Positions 16,843 through 25,644 are shown, counted from the stretch's first letter. The stretch: DNA of 64,000 nt from Paenibacillus sp. J31TS4 (GCF_018403265.1 NZ_BOSI01000001.1:186001-250000); one strand, 5' to 3'. A program made the numbers and translations. The notes: generated by a model from the sequence alone, not told the origin.

Positions 16843-17670
16843 ATGAAGCTGGCATCATGGAATGTAAACGGGCTGCGGGCCTGTGTAAGCAAGGGATTCC
16901 TTGATTATTTTAAAGAGCAGGACGTCGATTTCTTCTGCCTGCAGGAGACGAAGCTGCAGGAGGGCCAGCTCGAGCTGGAGCTGGGCGGAGACTATCGGAC
17001 CTATTGGAACTATGCGGAGAAAAAGGGGTATTCCGGTACGGCGGTGTTCGCGAAGTGGGAGCCGCTGTCCGTCCGATACGGCCTCGAAGAGGACAGCGAG
17101 CCGGAAGGCCGTGTCATCACGCTGGAGTATCCCTCCTTCTACCTGGTCACCGTCTATACGCCGAACGCGAAGCGGGACTTGTCCCGCCTCCCGTACCGGC
17201 TGGAATGGGAGGACCGGTTCCGCGCGTATCTGCTCGGCCTCGATGCGCGGAAGCCGGTTATCGTCTGCGGGGACCTGAATGTCGCCCATCAGGAGATTGA
17301 CTTGAAGAATGCGGCGGCCAACCGGAACAATTCCGGCTTCACCCAGGAAGAAAGGGACAAGATGTCTCAGCTGCTGGAGGCGGGATTCACCGATACGTTT
17401 CGGCATCTGTACCCGGAACGCAAGGATGTATACAGCTGGTGGTCCTATATGCCAAAGGTGAGGGAACGGAACATCGGCTGGCGGATTGATTACTTCCTTG
17501 TCTCCTCGCGGCTTGCCCCTTCCATCCGGGAAGCGCGGATCGATTGCGACCGTCTCGGAAGCGATCACTGTCCGGTCGTGCTGGAGCTGGCGGACTGGGA
17601 AACGGAGGATGAGGTCTCTCAAGGAGCCGACGATGGCTTACTGGAGGCAGCTGATAGTCCGGCAGAATGA
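16843..17670 (+). CDS. exoA: Exodeoxyribonuclease III / AP endonuclease (ExoA)
   Basis: 275 residues of the EEP fold with all Xth-family motifs: MKLASWNVNGLRA (N8), CLQETKLQ (catalytic E35), VTVYTPNA, VCGDLNVAH, WRIDYFLVS and SDHCPVVLE. The enzyme cuts DNA 5' to abasic sites and removes 3' blocking groups in base-excision repair. The C-terminal 15-20 residues (EVSQGADDGLLEAADSPAE) are an acidic extension beyond the usual 250-residue core. AAGGAG lies upstream of the ATG. Confidence 0.95.
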   Translation: MKLASWNVNGLRACVSKGFLDYFKEQDVDFFCLQETKLQEGQLELELGGDYRTYWNYAEKKGYSGTAVFAKWEPLSVRYGLEEDSEPEGRVITLEYPSFYLVTVYTPNAKRDLSRLPYRLEWEDRFRAYLLGLDARKPVIVCGDLNVAHQEIDLKNAAANRNNSGFTQEERDKMSQLLEAGFTDTFRHLYPERKDVYSWWSYMPKVRERNIGWRIDYFLVSSRLAPSIREARIDCDRLGSDHCPVVLELADWETEDEVSQGADDGLLEAADSPAE

Positions 17671-17723
17671 GAACCGGTTGATACCGTTGAAAGTGCATTC
17701 GCTCACAAAAGGAGATGGCCGCG

Positions 17724-18608
17724 ATGACCATTCAGGAACAAGCCGGGCTGCTCGCGGAAGAGGCGTCTCTCTTCGCTTGCCCCGTGTGCGGGGAAGCGAT
17801 GGAGATGACCGGCAGTTCGCTTCGATGCGCCAAAGGACACAGCTATGACGTCGCCAAGCCGGGATACGTCAATCTGCTCAGGAATCCGCCGAGCACACGT
17901 TACGACAAGTCGCTATTCGTCTCGAGGCGGAAGCTTATGGAGGACGGGCTGTTCGACTCGCTGCTCGACCGACTGGCCGAACGGATTCAGGCGAATGAAG
18001 CTCCGCAGGAAAGCAGCGGCTCCGCTCCCCGTCTGCTGGACGCCGGATGCGGGGAAGGCTCGCCGCTCGTCCGGCTTCAGGAGCGGCTGGCCGGCCGCGC
18101 CGGGCTTGAGCTGCTGGGAGTGGGAGTCGATCTGGCCAAGGAAGGCATCCGGCTGGCGGCCCGGTCGTCCAGTCGTACTGTCTGGTGTGTCGGCGATCTG
18201 GCGAACAGCCCGTTTCGGGACGGCTCGTTCCGGTATATTCTGAGCCTGCTGTCCCCGTCTAATTATGCCGAGTTCCGCCGTCTGCTGGAGGCGGACGGGC
18301 TGGTTTTGAAAGTCGTTCCCCAGGCTGATTACCTCCAGGAGCTGAGAGCCCGGCTGTATGGCGATTCTCTCCGGCCGGAGGAAGAAGCCCGCCAGGCGGC
18401 TGATTGGTTCCGCCAGCACTTCCAGCTCGCGGATGAGGAAACGGTGCGTTATTCGTTTCCTGTCCGGGAAGAGACCTGGAGCGAGCTGCTCGCCATGACG
18501 CCGCTTGCTTGGAAGGCAACGGCCGAGCAGCTGGCGGAGGTCCGGCAATCTCCCCCGGCGGAAGTGACCGTCTCGATGAGAATCCTTGCCGGCCGCAGAC
18601 CGGGCTGA
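17724..18608 (+). CDS. RlmA-type rRNA (guanine-N1) methyltransferase family protein
   Basis: 294 residues. A four-ligand zinc site near the N-terminus (CPVCGEAM followed by CAKGHSYD) precedes YVNLL, then an SAM-binding Rossmann motif LLDAGCGEGSPL and the acidic VGVDLAKEGIRLAA. This arrangement is that of RlmA(I)/(II), which methylate G745 or G748 in hairpin 35 of 23S rRNA; the type II members affect tylosin-class macrolide sensitivity. The ATG at 17724 has AAAAGGAG nine bases upstream; an ATG at 17715 is only two bases from it. It follows exoA by 53 bp and could be cotranscribed. Confidence 0.85.
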   Translation: MTIQEQAGLLAEEASLFACPVCGEAMEMTGSSLRCAKGHSYDVAKPGYVNLLRNPPSTRYDKSLFVSRRKLMEDGLFDSLLDRLAERIQANEAPQESSGSAPRLLDAGCGEGSPLVRLQERLAGRAGLELLGVGVDLAKEGIRLAARSSSRTVWCVGDLANSPFRDGSFRYILSLLSPSNYAEFRRLLEADGLVLKVVPQADYLQELRARLYGDSLRPEEEARQAADWFRQHFQLADEETVRYSFPVREETWSELLAMTPLAWKATAEQLAEVRQSPPAEVTVSMRILAGRRPG

Positions 18609-18708
18609 GAAGGGTAAGCGATCCGATTTGGCATGACAGGAGCGCTACTCTTAAATGCGATGGTATTGATCTGATCGGCTTGCTCGGATCGTCGAACGTA
18701 CAGAAAGC

Positions 18709-18735
18709 AAGGCGTCCCTCGGGGACGCCTTTTTT
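18709..18735 (+). terminator. Terminator after the rlmA-like gene
   Basis: AAGGCGTCC and GGACGCCTT form a perfect 9-bp stem closed by a short loop and followed by TTTTTT. Confidence 0.9.
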
Positions 18736-18895
18736 ATTCGTAGAGCGGAATGTGCATGGCCAACTTTCGAAACTCTATTGAATCTTTCCTGCTAATGGAA
18801 GATTATGTATATAGGGTCAATTCCCATATTAGGAACGGGACCTCTTCCTTGCGTGTTATCGGGCAGGGGGGAATACCGTCATAAAGGAGGGGCTT

Positions 18896-19870
18896 ATGCT
18901 CCAGCTTGCGATCAACCACTCCGTTATTTCTTCAGAGTCTTTACGTTCCTTTCTCATGAATAGGTATGACATCGGCCAGGTGTCCGAATGCCGGTTTCTC
19001 AGCAACGGACTGAATGATACCTATCGGGTCACGACCCCGGAAGAGAGCTACATCTATCGGATCTATAAAGTAAATTGGCGTACGCCCGGCGACGTCGCTT
19101 TCGAGATCGATCTCTTGGATCATTTGCACAATGAAGGGATACCGGTCTCTTATGCAGTCAGAAAGAGAGACGGACAAGCGGTTACGGAGATTGCTTCCCC
19201 GGAAGGCATCCGATTCTGTGTTCTATTCACATATGCGCCGGGCCAGCCTTCGAACGACGACGCCAGCTGCCGTTTGTATGGAATAGAAACGGCCCGGATG
19301 CATGAAGCGATGGACAAGTTCCCCGTCCGCCATGACCGGTTTGCCATTGATCTGGATCACTTGCTGAAAGAGCCGATCGGACCGATCCGACGCCTCTTGT
19401 CTCACCGGGAAGAGGACATGGCCTATCTAGAAGCATTGGCAGAGCGGCTGCGGCAGCACATCGGCGATCAGGCGGAGAAGCTGGATTGGGGAGTGTGCCA
19501 CGGTGATTTGCATGGGGGCAACGTGCATTTTCACAATGAGGCGTTGATTCATATTGATTTCGATTGCGGGGGAAACGGCTACCGAGCTTACGACCTATCC
19601 GTCTTCCTGTGGGCGAAAGTTCGTGGACGGGAGAAGGATGCATTCCGCAATGAGAAATGGGAATTGTTCCTGGAAGGCTATCGGAGTGTAAGAGAGCTTG
19701 TGAAGGAGGATTGGGAAGCAATCACGGCCTTCGTAGCGATCCGCGAGATCTGGCTCATGGGACTGCACACAAGCTACTCCCATATTTGGGGGGAGTGGCA
19801 GGACGACGCCTACTTTGATCGGAGCCTGAGGTTTTTGCGGAGCTGGTGCGAGGCGCATGCGCTTGCCTAA
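18896..19870 (+). CDS. APH-fold small-molecule kinase (SrkA/CotS-like)
   Basis: 324 residues of the aminoglycoside/choline kinase fold: a divergent nucleotide loop FLSNGLNDTYRV (34-45), ATP lysine region YIYRIYKVNWR, catalytic loop VCHGDLHGGNVHF (about 198-210) and metal-binding IHIDFDCGGNGYRAYDLSVFLW. The GDLHGGN and DFDCGG forms are those of SrkA/YihE and homoserine-kinase-II-like proteins rather than APH(3') enzymes, so it is not a close paralogue of the two kinases upstream. AAAGGAGGGG precedes the ATG. The substrate is unknown. A terminator follows at 19918. Confidence 0.8.
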   Translation: MLQLAINHSVISSESLRSFLMNRYDIGQVSECRFLSNGLNDTYRVTTPEESYIYRIYKVNWRTPGDVAFEIDLLDHLHNEGIPVSYAVRKRDGQAVTEIASPEGIRFCVLFTYAPGQPSNDDASCRLYGIETARMHEAMDKFPVRHDRFAIDLDHLLKEPIGPIRRLLSHREEDMAYLEALAERLRQHIGDQAEKLDWGVCHGDLHGGNVHFHNEALIHIDFDCGGNGYRAYDLSVFLWAKVRGREKDAFRNEKWELFLEGYRSVRELVKEDWEAITAFVAIREIWLMGLHTSYSHIWGEWQDDAYFDRSLRFLRSWCEAHALA

Positions 19871-19917
19871 CCGGAGAACCAGTCGATAACGTGGATTCAC
19901 CAAGAGAATTGGAGAGA

Positions 19918-19952
19918 GAGAGTAATTGCCTTGTGGCAGTTACTCTTTTTTA
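19918..19952 (+). terminator. Terminator of the kinase gene
   Basis: AGAGTAATTGCC and GGCAGTTACTCT pair with one mismatch around a TTGT loop, followed by TTTTTTAT. Confidence 0.88.
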
Positions 19953-20039
19953 TATTATCTTCCCAATCAATTCATATGGAAACACCCTGAAAGGTGTTAG
20001 GGGGAGAAAATTGCGGTCCAAGCAAAGAGGTATTCGCCA

Positions 20040-20600
20040 AATAATCGAGTAGGCAACTCAGCAATTCTTTTTCCGGACCAGCCATTGAACTCGCTAATGA
20101 AAGGCTGCATTCGTTGTCGCCTTGTGCGCTTATTTCCGAGGGGGCTCAACGCATCCTTATACGAGAGATACAAGGATTATGTAGAGGATGGAACCCGTGA
20201 TAGAGTGGTACAAGGTATCAGTTGGACGGCAGTTCCAAAACTGGAGCATCTAGTCGATCCGACCGAAGGGGCAGTAATGAGCAAGCCGGAGCTACGGTAA
20301 TACGGTTGGAAGCTGACAATGTTTCGTGAAAACGGCTGCCGGCGTGGTGGAGCAGAAGCGTCCAGGAGTTCGAGGTGGGTTTCTGGCATCGATGAAGGCG
20401 ATGGAACGCCTGACGCCGGAAGCGTTCAACCAAGTGAAAGAAAAAGATCCCGAGAGTGCGCTGATACTGACTTATCGGGCAGGGCTTTCGTTAATTTCTC
20501 AGCCTGTCCACACTCAAGCCGACGACCATCAGGCAAGCAACACAAGGAACCGGGCAAGGATAACCCCTGCCCGGTTCTGTTTTTAAATGATATGGAACGA
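20040..20600 (+). pseudogene. Degenerate coding debris at the left edge of the AT-rich block
   Basis: Several short, overlapping open segments in different frames (20085-20300 and 20326-20586) have no ribosome sites and no recognisable domain. The second contains a protein-like stretch LTPEAFNQVKEKDPESALI and runs into a terminator at 20547-20585, as if the end of a real gene were preserved while the front decayed. I could not identify the ancestor. Confidence 0.35.
20547..20585 (+). terminator. Terminator at the end of the degenerate segment
   Basis: GAACCGGGCA and TGCCCGGTTC form a perfect 10-bp stem with a 12-base loop, followed by TGTTTTT. An intact terminator with no intact gene before it supports the view that a gene was lost here. 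Confidence 0.85.
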
Positions 20601-20887
20601 AGGGTTTTGCGTACCGTTTAGTATAGCATGAAGAAAGGGCCATGAGCCAGTATGGAGGATGTATTTAAAGGACGCAGGATGGATCGGGGAGAGATGCTGA
20701 ATCATGTCCACCAGTGCCTTCAATGCCTTTTTAACGCCATCAGGACCAGGTTGCCTACAGATTGCGGCCCTATACGCTATGGGGCGGGGTTAGGCCGCTC
20801 TGCGTGAGGGGGGTTCCCCTAAGTTAAAGATGTCAGACGGTGAACAGGAATAAGCGTGCAATATTTTCAAATTTATGTAACAAATCG
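20601..20887. other. Intergenic stretch before the riboswitch promoter
   Basis: Nothing with coding or RNA features is seen. Base composition shifts from GC-rich to AT-rich near 20850, which marks the composition boundary of the c-di-GMP block. Confidence 0.5.
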
Positions 20888-20916
20888 TTGAAAACTGTGC
20901 AATCTGGGTATATAAT
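20888..20916 (+). promoter_or_regulatory. Strong SigA promoter of the c-di-GMP riboswitch transcript
   Basis: TTGAAA (20888-20893) and TATAAT (20911-20916) are exactly 17 bp apart. Transcription would begin near 20923, about 55 bases before the riboswitch aptamer. Confidence 0.85.
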
Positions 20917-20974
20917 TTACTTAAAATAACCAGTATATCACTTGGTATACTTCTAAATTACTATTAAGAGCTGA

Positions 20975-21070
20975 TCTCAAACGAAAGAGGCAAACCTTTT
21001 GAAAGAAGGGGACGCAAAGCTATGGGCCTAAGGAGTATTTGCTCTATGGTCGCCAAGCCGCCGAATTTGG
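20975..21070 (+). promoter_or_regulatory. Cyclic-di-GMP class I (GEMM-I) riboswitch
   Basis: The aptamer core is present in order: GAGGCAAACC, a stem capped by the GAAA tetraloop (CCTTTT-GAAA-GAAGGG), GGGACGCAAAGC, GGGCCTAAG, a second stem-loop, TATGG, and TCGCCAAGCCGCC. The halves CCTAAG (21027-21032) and TATGG (21045-21049) make the canonical 11-nucleotide receptor that docks the GAAA loop in this RNA class. A P1 closing helix can form between TCAAACG (20976-20982) and CGAATTTGG (21062-21070). It is followed by a terminator and then by two c-di-GMP-related genes. The word GGTGTC (21069-21074) can pair with GACATC (21081-21086), so an antiterminator competing with both P1 and the terminator is possible; that would make ligand binding turn expression off (inference). 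Confidence 0.93.
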
Positions 21071-21080
21071 TGTCATTTCC

Positions 21081-21110
21081 GACATCATCCGTTCGGGATG
21101 ATGTTTTTTT
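21081..21110 (+). terminator. Expression-platform terminator of the riboswitch
   Basis: ACATCATCC and GGATGATGT form a perfect 9-bp stem with a short loop, followed by TTTTTTT. It lies 11 bases after the aptamer and 270 bases before the first gene, as expected for a transcriptional on/off switch. Confidence 0.88.
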
Positions 21111-21381
21111 ATTGTTTAAAAAGGGGGCGGACATTGCATCTGGCAGCGGATGATCACATCGGCATTCGATCTCATTATAAGGCTCTCTGATCACAAAACG
21201 TCATGAAATTATCTCGGAAACAAATAGTGGATTATATAATAAGGGAAATCCAATAGCTTAATTACAATATGGACAGTTGAATGAAAGAACCGAAGATTGA
21301 CGTACTTCCCCTAAACCGCATCGAATGCATTTAAAATGTAGTTCGCCCATTCTTACGCATTGGGTCAGAGGAGTGTTACCT
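21111..21381. other. Leader between the riboswitch terminator and fapA
   Basis: A 270-bp untranslated stretch. A TATAAT at 21235-21240 could be a second -10 box but its -35 is poor. No ORF with a ribosome site. Confidence 0.5.
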
Positions 21382-23247
21382 ATGACAAAGAAAATTACCG
21401 AGAATGAATTGACGCTTCTAATCAAGCAGCTCAATCTAGAAGAACTTGACGTTGATTCGGTAATAACAGAAATGACGAGAGAAGAAGAAGATAACTTACA
21501 GGAAAGTACATTGATGCAGGATGGGTGGATACAGGTAAAAGAACATAAAATTATTGTCCACGACCCAATAGATGGTGGAAAATTACCTGTAATTAGCGCC
21601 CTTCCTCCTATCAAACTAAAAATAAACGGTGTAAAAGTGGAATCTAAAGCTGCGGTTTCGTCATCAGATCACATTCATTGGGAAATCGATGAAAAGGCAT
21701 TGTTTGATATAAAAATCACAGATGATAAGTTAAGCGCGTATTTTCGTCTCTATTCCAAGGAACGTTACGCATGGCGACTGGTCGATACAGAAGCTTTATC
21801 TCGAATCATCCTAACAGCTGAAGAGGATAGAAATACTGTGTTAGAGACTGTTCACCTAGGGGATATTGCAGCGACGCTTGAGCAAAAATCCATCAAGTCA
21901 AATTTAGATCTAGCTTCTATACATCAAGAGTTGGCACAACCGACATATCAACCTATTCTGGTAGCAAAAGGAAAAGCTGCGGTTTCCGGAAAGGATGCAC
22001 AGTTAGAAGTCTATTTCTCGGAACAGGTGGAAAATCAATTTTTCGAAATTGCGGGCTCGGTCGATTTTCGGAATCATTTGCAGATTCCTTCAGTAAACAA
22101 AGGAGAAATGATTGCAAAAAAGATTCCAATGGTTGATGGAATTCCGGGATACGATGTTTTTGGAAATGTTATTATGCCAGTGCCATCAAAGGATATTTTC
22201 GTTGTCGTAAAATCGGGTGTAGAGCTAACCCCCGATGGAGAGATTATTGCTAGGAAAGTAGGAAGACCGAGAATCACAGGCGATGGTATTAAAACTTTCG
22301 ATATTTCCACATCGTATATCGTTTCGGGAGATGTGAATATCGAAACAGGAAATGTTGTTTTTTCAGGGGATATTATCATTTGTGGGAACGTCACCGACAG
22401 CATGATTGTTGAATCACTTGGCAATGTTTATGTTTACGGTAGTGTTTTCAACGCTACCATTACAGCAACCGGTAGTATTCATGTTAGAGGGAACGTGTTA
22501 GGTAGCAAATTGTATTCGGGATATTTTGGTGTCATGTTCAATCGCTTGTACCATTCTTCCAAAACGTTAAGCGAGCATATCGAAAAGTTGCTGGCTGCCG
22601 CTAGAATGCTTGAACAAGCCCTGGAATCGAGACAACAAACAATTCGGTTCGGACAAATTGTGCTCATACTGATGGAGAGTAAATTAAAGGATATACCCAC
22701 CGCTGTTAGGGAGTTGTTAACTGTTATCTCGAACATTCAACATATAAAAAAGGAAGAATATCAAAAGCTGGTGGAAATGTCCGGGATGATCTTTCAACCT
22801 GCAAAATTGCTTGAAACGGCTACGTACAGTTTTTTTCAGAGTTTCCTTGCATTGCTTCGTGATACGCACCAAGAGGTAGCCCGAATGCAGGAAGAGAAAG
22901 TGCAAATCATGATCAACCAATGTCATAATAGCGAATTGAAGTCCAATGGAGATATCATCATTCAGCAAGATGGAGTGCTTTTAAGTGATTTATATTCGGC
23001 TGGAAATATACTCTTTCTACATGATTCTGCAGTTTGCCGTGGGGCTAAGCTGGAGGCGGAAGGCGTCATTTCCGCGAAAGTTGTTGGCGGTCAAACCGGA
23101 GTGAATACGTTACTTAAGGCAAAGAAACAAATAAAAATAAAAAAAATGTACGCAGGTCGATTGTGTGTTGGAAGGTATTGCAAGGACATTTATGACGTAG
23201 TTGAAAATAAGACCTTCGATGCATATAACATGAAGCAAAGCTCCTAA
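21382..23247 (+). CDS. FapA / DUF342 family protein (flagellar assembly protein A type)
   Basis: 621 residues. After an N-terminal region, residues about 170-350 hold the DUF342 beta-helical core (KGEMIAKKIPMVDGIPGYDVFGN, GVELTPDGEIIARKVGRP, VSGDVNIETGNVVFSGDIIICGNV), then a predicted coiled-coil section (about 400-510, many K/E/Q) and a C-terminal beta-helix repeat (NGDIIIQQDGVLLSDLYSAGNI, CRGAKLEAEGVISAKVVGG). DUF342 proteins are linked to polar flagella and envelope functions, but their biochemical role is not settled. The ATG at 21382 has AGAGGAG 8 bp upstream. No flagellar genes are near; regulation by the upstream riboswitch ties it to c-di-GMP. Its AT-rich codon use differs from genes left of 20 kb. 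Confidence 0.85.
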   Translation: MTKKITENELTLLIKQLNLEELDVDSVITEMTREEEDNLQESTLMQDGWIQVKEHKIIVHDPIDGGKLPVISALPPIKLKINGVKVESKAAVSSSDHIHWEIDEKALFDIKITDDKLSAYFRLYSKERYAWRLVDTEALSRIILTAEEDRNTVLETVHLGDIAATLEQKSIKSNLDLASIHQELAQPTYQPILVAKGKAAVSGKDAQLEVYFSEQVENQFFEIAGSVDFRNHLQIPSVNKGEMIAKKIPMVDGIPGYDVFGNVIMPVPSKDIFVVVKSGVELTPDGEIIARKVGRPRITGDGIKTFDISTSYIVSGDVNIETGNVVFSGDIIICGNVTDSMIVESLGNVYVYGSVFNATITATGSIHVRGNVLGSKLYSGYFGVMFNRLYHSSKTLSEHIEKLLAAARMLEQALESRQQTIRFGQIVLILMESKLKDIPTAVRELLTVISNIQHIKKEEYQKLVEMSGMIFQPAKLLETATYSFFQSFLALLRDTHQEVARMQEEKVQIMINQCHNSELKSNGDIIIQQDGVLLSDLYSAGNILFLHDSAVCRGAKLEAEGVISAKVVGGQTGVNTLLKAKKQIKIKKMYAGRLCVGRYCKDIYDVVENKTFDAYNMKQSS

Positions 23248-23412
23248 TATGGGATTTGTATTCCTAATGAAATTAGCAAACGCAAGTGTTTATATCCAAC
23301 TATCTTTGCAGCGTAAGAAAGATGCATTACATGAGCCAGATTGAAATCTAAGTAAAATGCAATGCGTATAGATTATAAGGTAGGGAAAAGTCTGCCGAAA
23401 TAAGGAGTTGCG

Positions 23413-25512
23413 ATGATAGACTATAAATACTTAGTTGAGGATTTAAGTACTGGTATTTTTGTCTTTCAAGGTGATAAGCTAACGTTCGTTAACGATGCTT
23501 TAGTTTCCATATTCGGATTCGTCTCTGCAAAAGAATTCTATGAAAATAAGGTGTCGTTACATGAATTGTTCCCAAAAGAGTCTTATCTTTCAATATTTCA
23601 ACAGCCTAAGAAACAAGACAATGGGAGTGATCAGAGCAGTAGCAGATCTGTAATCGAATGTTATCATCGGAACGGGCAAACCATTTACGTTGAGGTATTT
23701 TCTAAAACGCGCCGTCATGAGAGCGAAGTCGTGATTTATGGAACGATTATTGACGTGACAGAAACTATAAAAATACAGGAAAATTTGCATTTTAGCGAAC
23801 AAAGATATCGCTCACTTTTCGAGTATAACACAAATCTAATATATTCTTTTGATTTAAATGGGCATTTTGATAGTATGAATCCGGCAGTTACGGAAACTTT
23901 GGGCTATAGTTTCGAAGAGTTAATCCATCTTAATTTCGAGCAACTCATTCATCCTGACGACCTTGAACATACCTTAATGAACTTTAATGAAGCTAGAAAC
24001 TACGGGCGTCATCGCTCCTATGAGGCAAGAGTCATACACAAGTCTGGCGAAGTCAGGCATACTCACATTATTAACATCCCAATTTATGTTGATGATGAAA
24101 TTATCGGTGTTTATGGAATAGCCCGTGACATTACCGAATTGAAAAACTATATTGAACAAATTGAAGAACTAGCATTTTATGATTATTTAACTGGATTGCC
24201 GAATAGACGTCATTTTGAAAATAAAAGTTCCGGTTTTTTTAACCAAAAACAGCCATCCACCTTAGCACTTATTGATTTGGATGGATTCAAAACCATTAAT
24301 GATACGCTGGGACATGACATTGGGGATGAAGTACTGAAGGAATTCTCAAGGTTACTCAAACAGCTTTCTGATGGGACATCTATATTTGTTTCAAGGCTGG
24401 GAGGCGATGAGTTTGCGCTCATGGATCCTTCCGACACGATCGAAGAGACCATACGGATTTCCGAAAAACTTTTGGAACATTTAACTAAACCCTTGTTCGT
24501 TAATGAGTTTATACTTTTTATTTCGGCAAGTATCGGGATATGTAGTTCTTGTGACGGAGAACTCACACCGGTGCAACTTTTCAAACGTGCAGACATTGCT
24601 TTGTACAATGCCAAAGCGGCGGGGAAACGAAGGATTTCCGTTTACTCACAGACTCATGATATTGAAACGTCAAAAAGGTTTACACTTGTACGCGATATTC
24701 AAAAAGCAATAACAGAGGATCAGTTTTACCTAGAATATCAGCCTAGATATGATATAAAAAATAAAAGGGTCACATGTGTGGAGGCTTTATTGCGTTGGAA
24801 ACATCCTTCTTGGGGGGGAGTCTCACCGAGCGAGTTTATTCCTATTGCAGAAGAATCAGGACTGATAGTAGAGCTGGGTAAATGGACATTACAAACGGCA
24901 TGTAAAGAAATCAAGCCGATTGCGAATTACTTAGATATAAAGTTGTCTGTGAATGTATCTGTTATTCAGATTATGAACAAAGAATTTATTCCAACTATTA
25001 AACAAATATTAGAATTCGTAAAGTTTGACCCGAATAAATTAGAGTTAGAAATAACGGAATCGGTACTTCATAATTCGGAAGAAATGATGAAGAACTTTCT
25101 AGAAGAATTGAAACGCTTGAATATTCATGTTTCGTTAGATGATTTTGGAACAGGATACTCCTCCTTAAGTTTTATTCAAAAATATTCCATTGATACAGTA
25201 AAACTTGATAAATCTTTTGTTGAAACACTTACAGGAAGCGAGAGGAGTTCTAAGATTTTTTCAAGCATTGTGTCTTTATTAAAATCACTTGAAACTAACG
25301 TTGTTGCTGAAGGTATTGAGACAATCGAACAATTTGATTATATAACAAAGAATCATTGTGACGAAGCTCAAGGATATTTATTTTCCAAGCCGATACCTGT
25401 GAATGAATTAATTGAGGTCATTCAGGAAATGCCTAATTTTTACAAAGCACCTTCAACGCCGTGTAAGCATTGGACCTTTATAGCACGTAAAGAAAAACCT
25501 TCTGAAGGCTGA
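23413..25512 (+). CDS. PAS-PAS-GGDEF-EAL cyclic-di-GMP turnover protein
   Basis: 699 residues without membrane segments. Two PAS domains (about 5-115 and 128-250, the second with YRSLFEYNTNLIYSFDLNG and a PAC tail GIARDITELKN), a GGDEF domain (about 255-420, LTGLPNRRHFE and intact SRLGGDEFALMD), and an EAL domain (about 435-685) with EALLRWKHP, NVSVIQ, ELEITESVL, DDFGTGYSSL, VKLDKSFV, AEGIETIEQ and AQGYLFSKP, so both catalytic sites look complete. The position where the inhibitory RxxD site should lie reads GTSI, so product inhibition through the I-site is probably absent. Net activity cannot be told from sequence. AAGGAG precedes the ATG. The gene is 165 bp after fapA without an intervening terminator. 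Confidence 0.93.
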   Translation: MIDYKYLVEDLSTGIFVFQGDKLTFVNDALVSIFGFVSAKEFYENKVSLHELFPKESYLSIFQQPKKQDNGSDQSSSRSVIECYHRNGQTIYVEVFSKTRRHESEVVIYGTIIDVTETIKIQENLHFSEQRYRSLFEYNTNLIYSFDLNGHFDSMNPAVTETLGYSFEELIHLNFEQLIHPDDLEHTLMNFNEARNYGRHRSYEARVIHKSGEVRHTHIINIPIYVDDEIIGVYGIARDITELKNYIEQIEELAFYDYLTGLPNRRHFENKSSGFFNQKQPSTLALIDLDGFKTINDTLGHDIGDEVLKEFSRLLKQLSDGTSIFVSRLGGDEFALMDPSDTIEETIRISEKLLEHLTKPLFVNEFILFISASIGICSSCDGELTPVQLFKRADIALYNAKAAGKRRISVYSQTHDIETSKRFTLVRDIQKAITEDQFYLEYQPRYDIKNKRVTCVEALLRWKHPSWGGVSPSEFIPIAEESGLIVELGKWTLQTACKEIKPIANYLDIKLSVNVSVIQIMNKEFIPTIKQILEFVKFDPNKLELEITESVLHNSEEMMKNFLEELKRLNIHVSLDDFGTGYSSLSFIQKYSIDTVKLDKSFVETLTGSERSSKIFSSIVSLLKSLETNVVAEGIETIEQFDYITKNHCDEAQGYLFSKPIPVNELIEVIQEMPNFYKAPSTPCKHWTFIARKEKPSEG

Positions 25513-25527
25513 CTTCGGAAGGTTTTT
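25495..25527 (+). terminator. Terminator overlapping the end of the GGDEF-EAL gene
   Basis: AAAAACCTTCTGAAG and CTTCGGAAGGTTTTT form a long hairpin that contains the TGA stop codon (25510-25512). It ends the riboswitch-controlled transcript. Confidence 0.88.
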
Positions 25528-25560
25528 GTATTGTTGCGAAAATAGTTTTGCTAATGCTTA

Positions 25561-25592
25561 CCTTAATCAGTCCAAACACACTCAATAGGATA
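25561..25592 (-). pseudogene. 32-bp remnant of an endonuclease-family gene 3' end
   Basis: These 32 bases are identical to 33227-33258, which hold the last nine codons and stop (YPIECVWTD) of the minus-strand EEP-family gene at 33229-33999. Here no further similarity continues on either side, so only the 3' tip survives. It sits exactly where the AT-rich c-di-GMP block gives way to the high-GC segment. Confidence 0.85.
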
Positions 25593-25630
25593 GGCTGGAT
25601 AGCCCGGATTTGCCCGATTGACTGGCAAGG

Positions 25631-25644
25631 AGCAAACGTTTACA
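25631..25644 (+). promoter_or_regulatory. Possible cre (CcpA) site before the beta-propeller gene
   Basis: AGCAAACGTTTACA matches 12 of 14 positions of the cre consensus TGWAANCGNTNWCA and lies 70 bp before the start codon. No good promoter could be placed next to it, so this is tentative. Confidence 0.35.

Noticed and set aside
19846-20052. Small plus-strand ORF overlapping the kinase 3' end
   Set aside because: It runs through the terminator at 19918-19952 and has no ribosome site.
23248-23412. Second riboswitch before the GGDEF-EAL gene
   Set aside because: No GEMM core elements (GGCAAACC, GACGCAAAGC, CCTAAG) are found in this gap.
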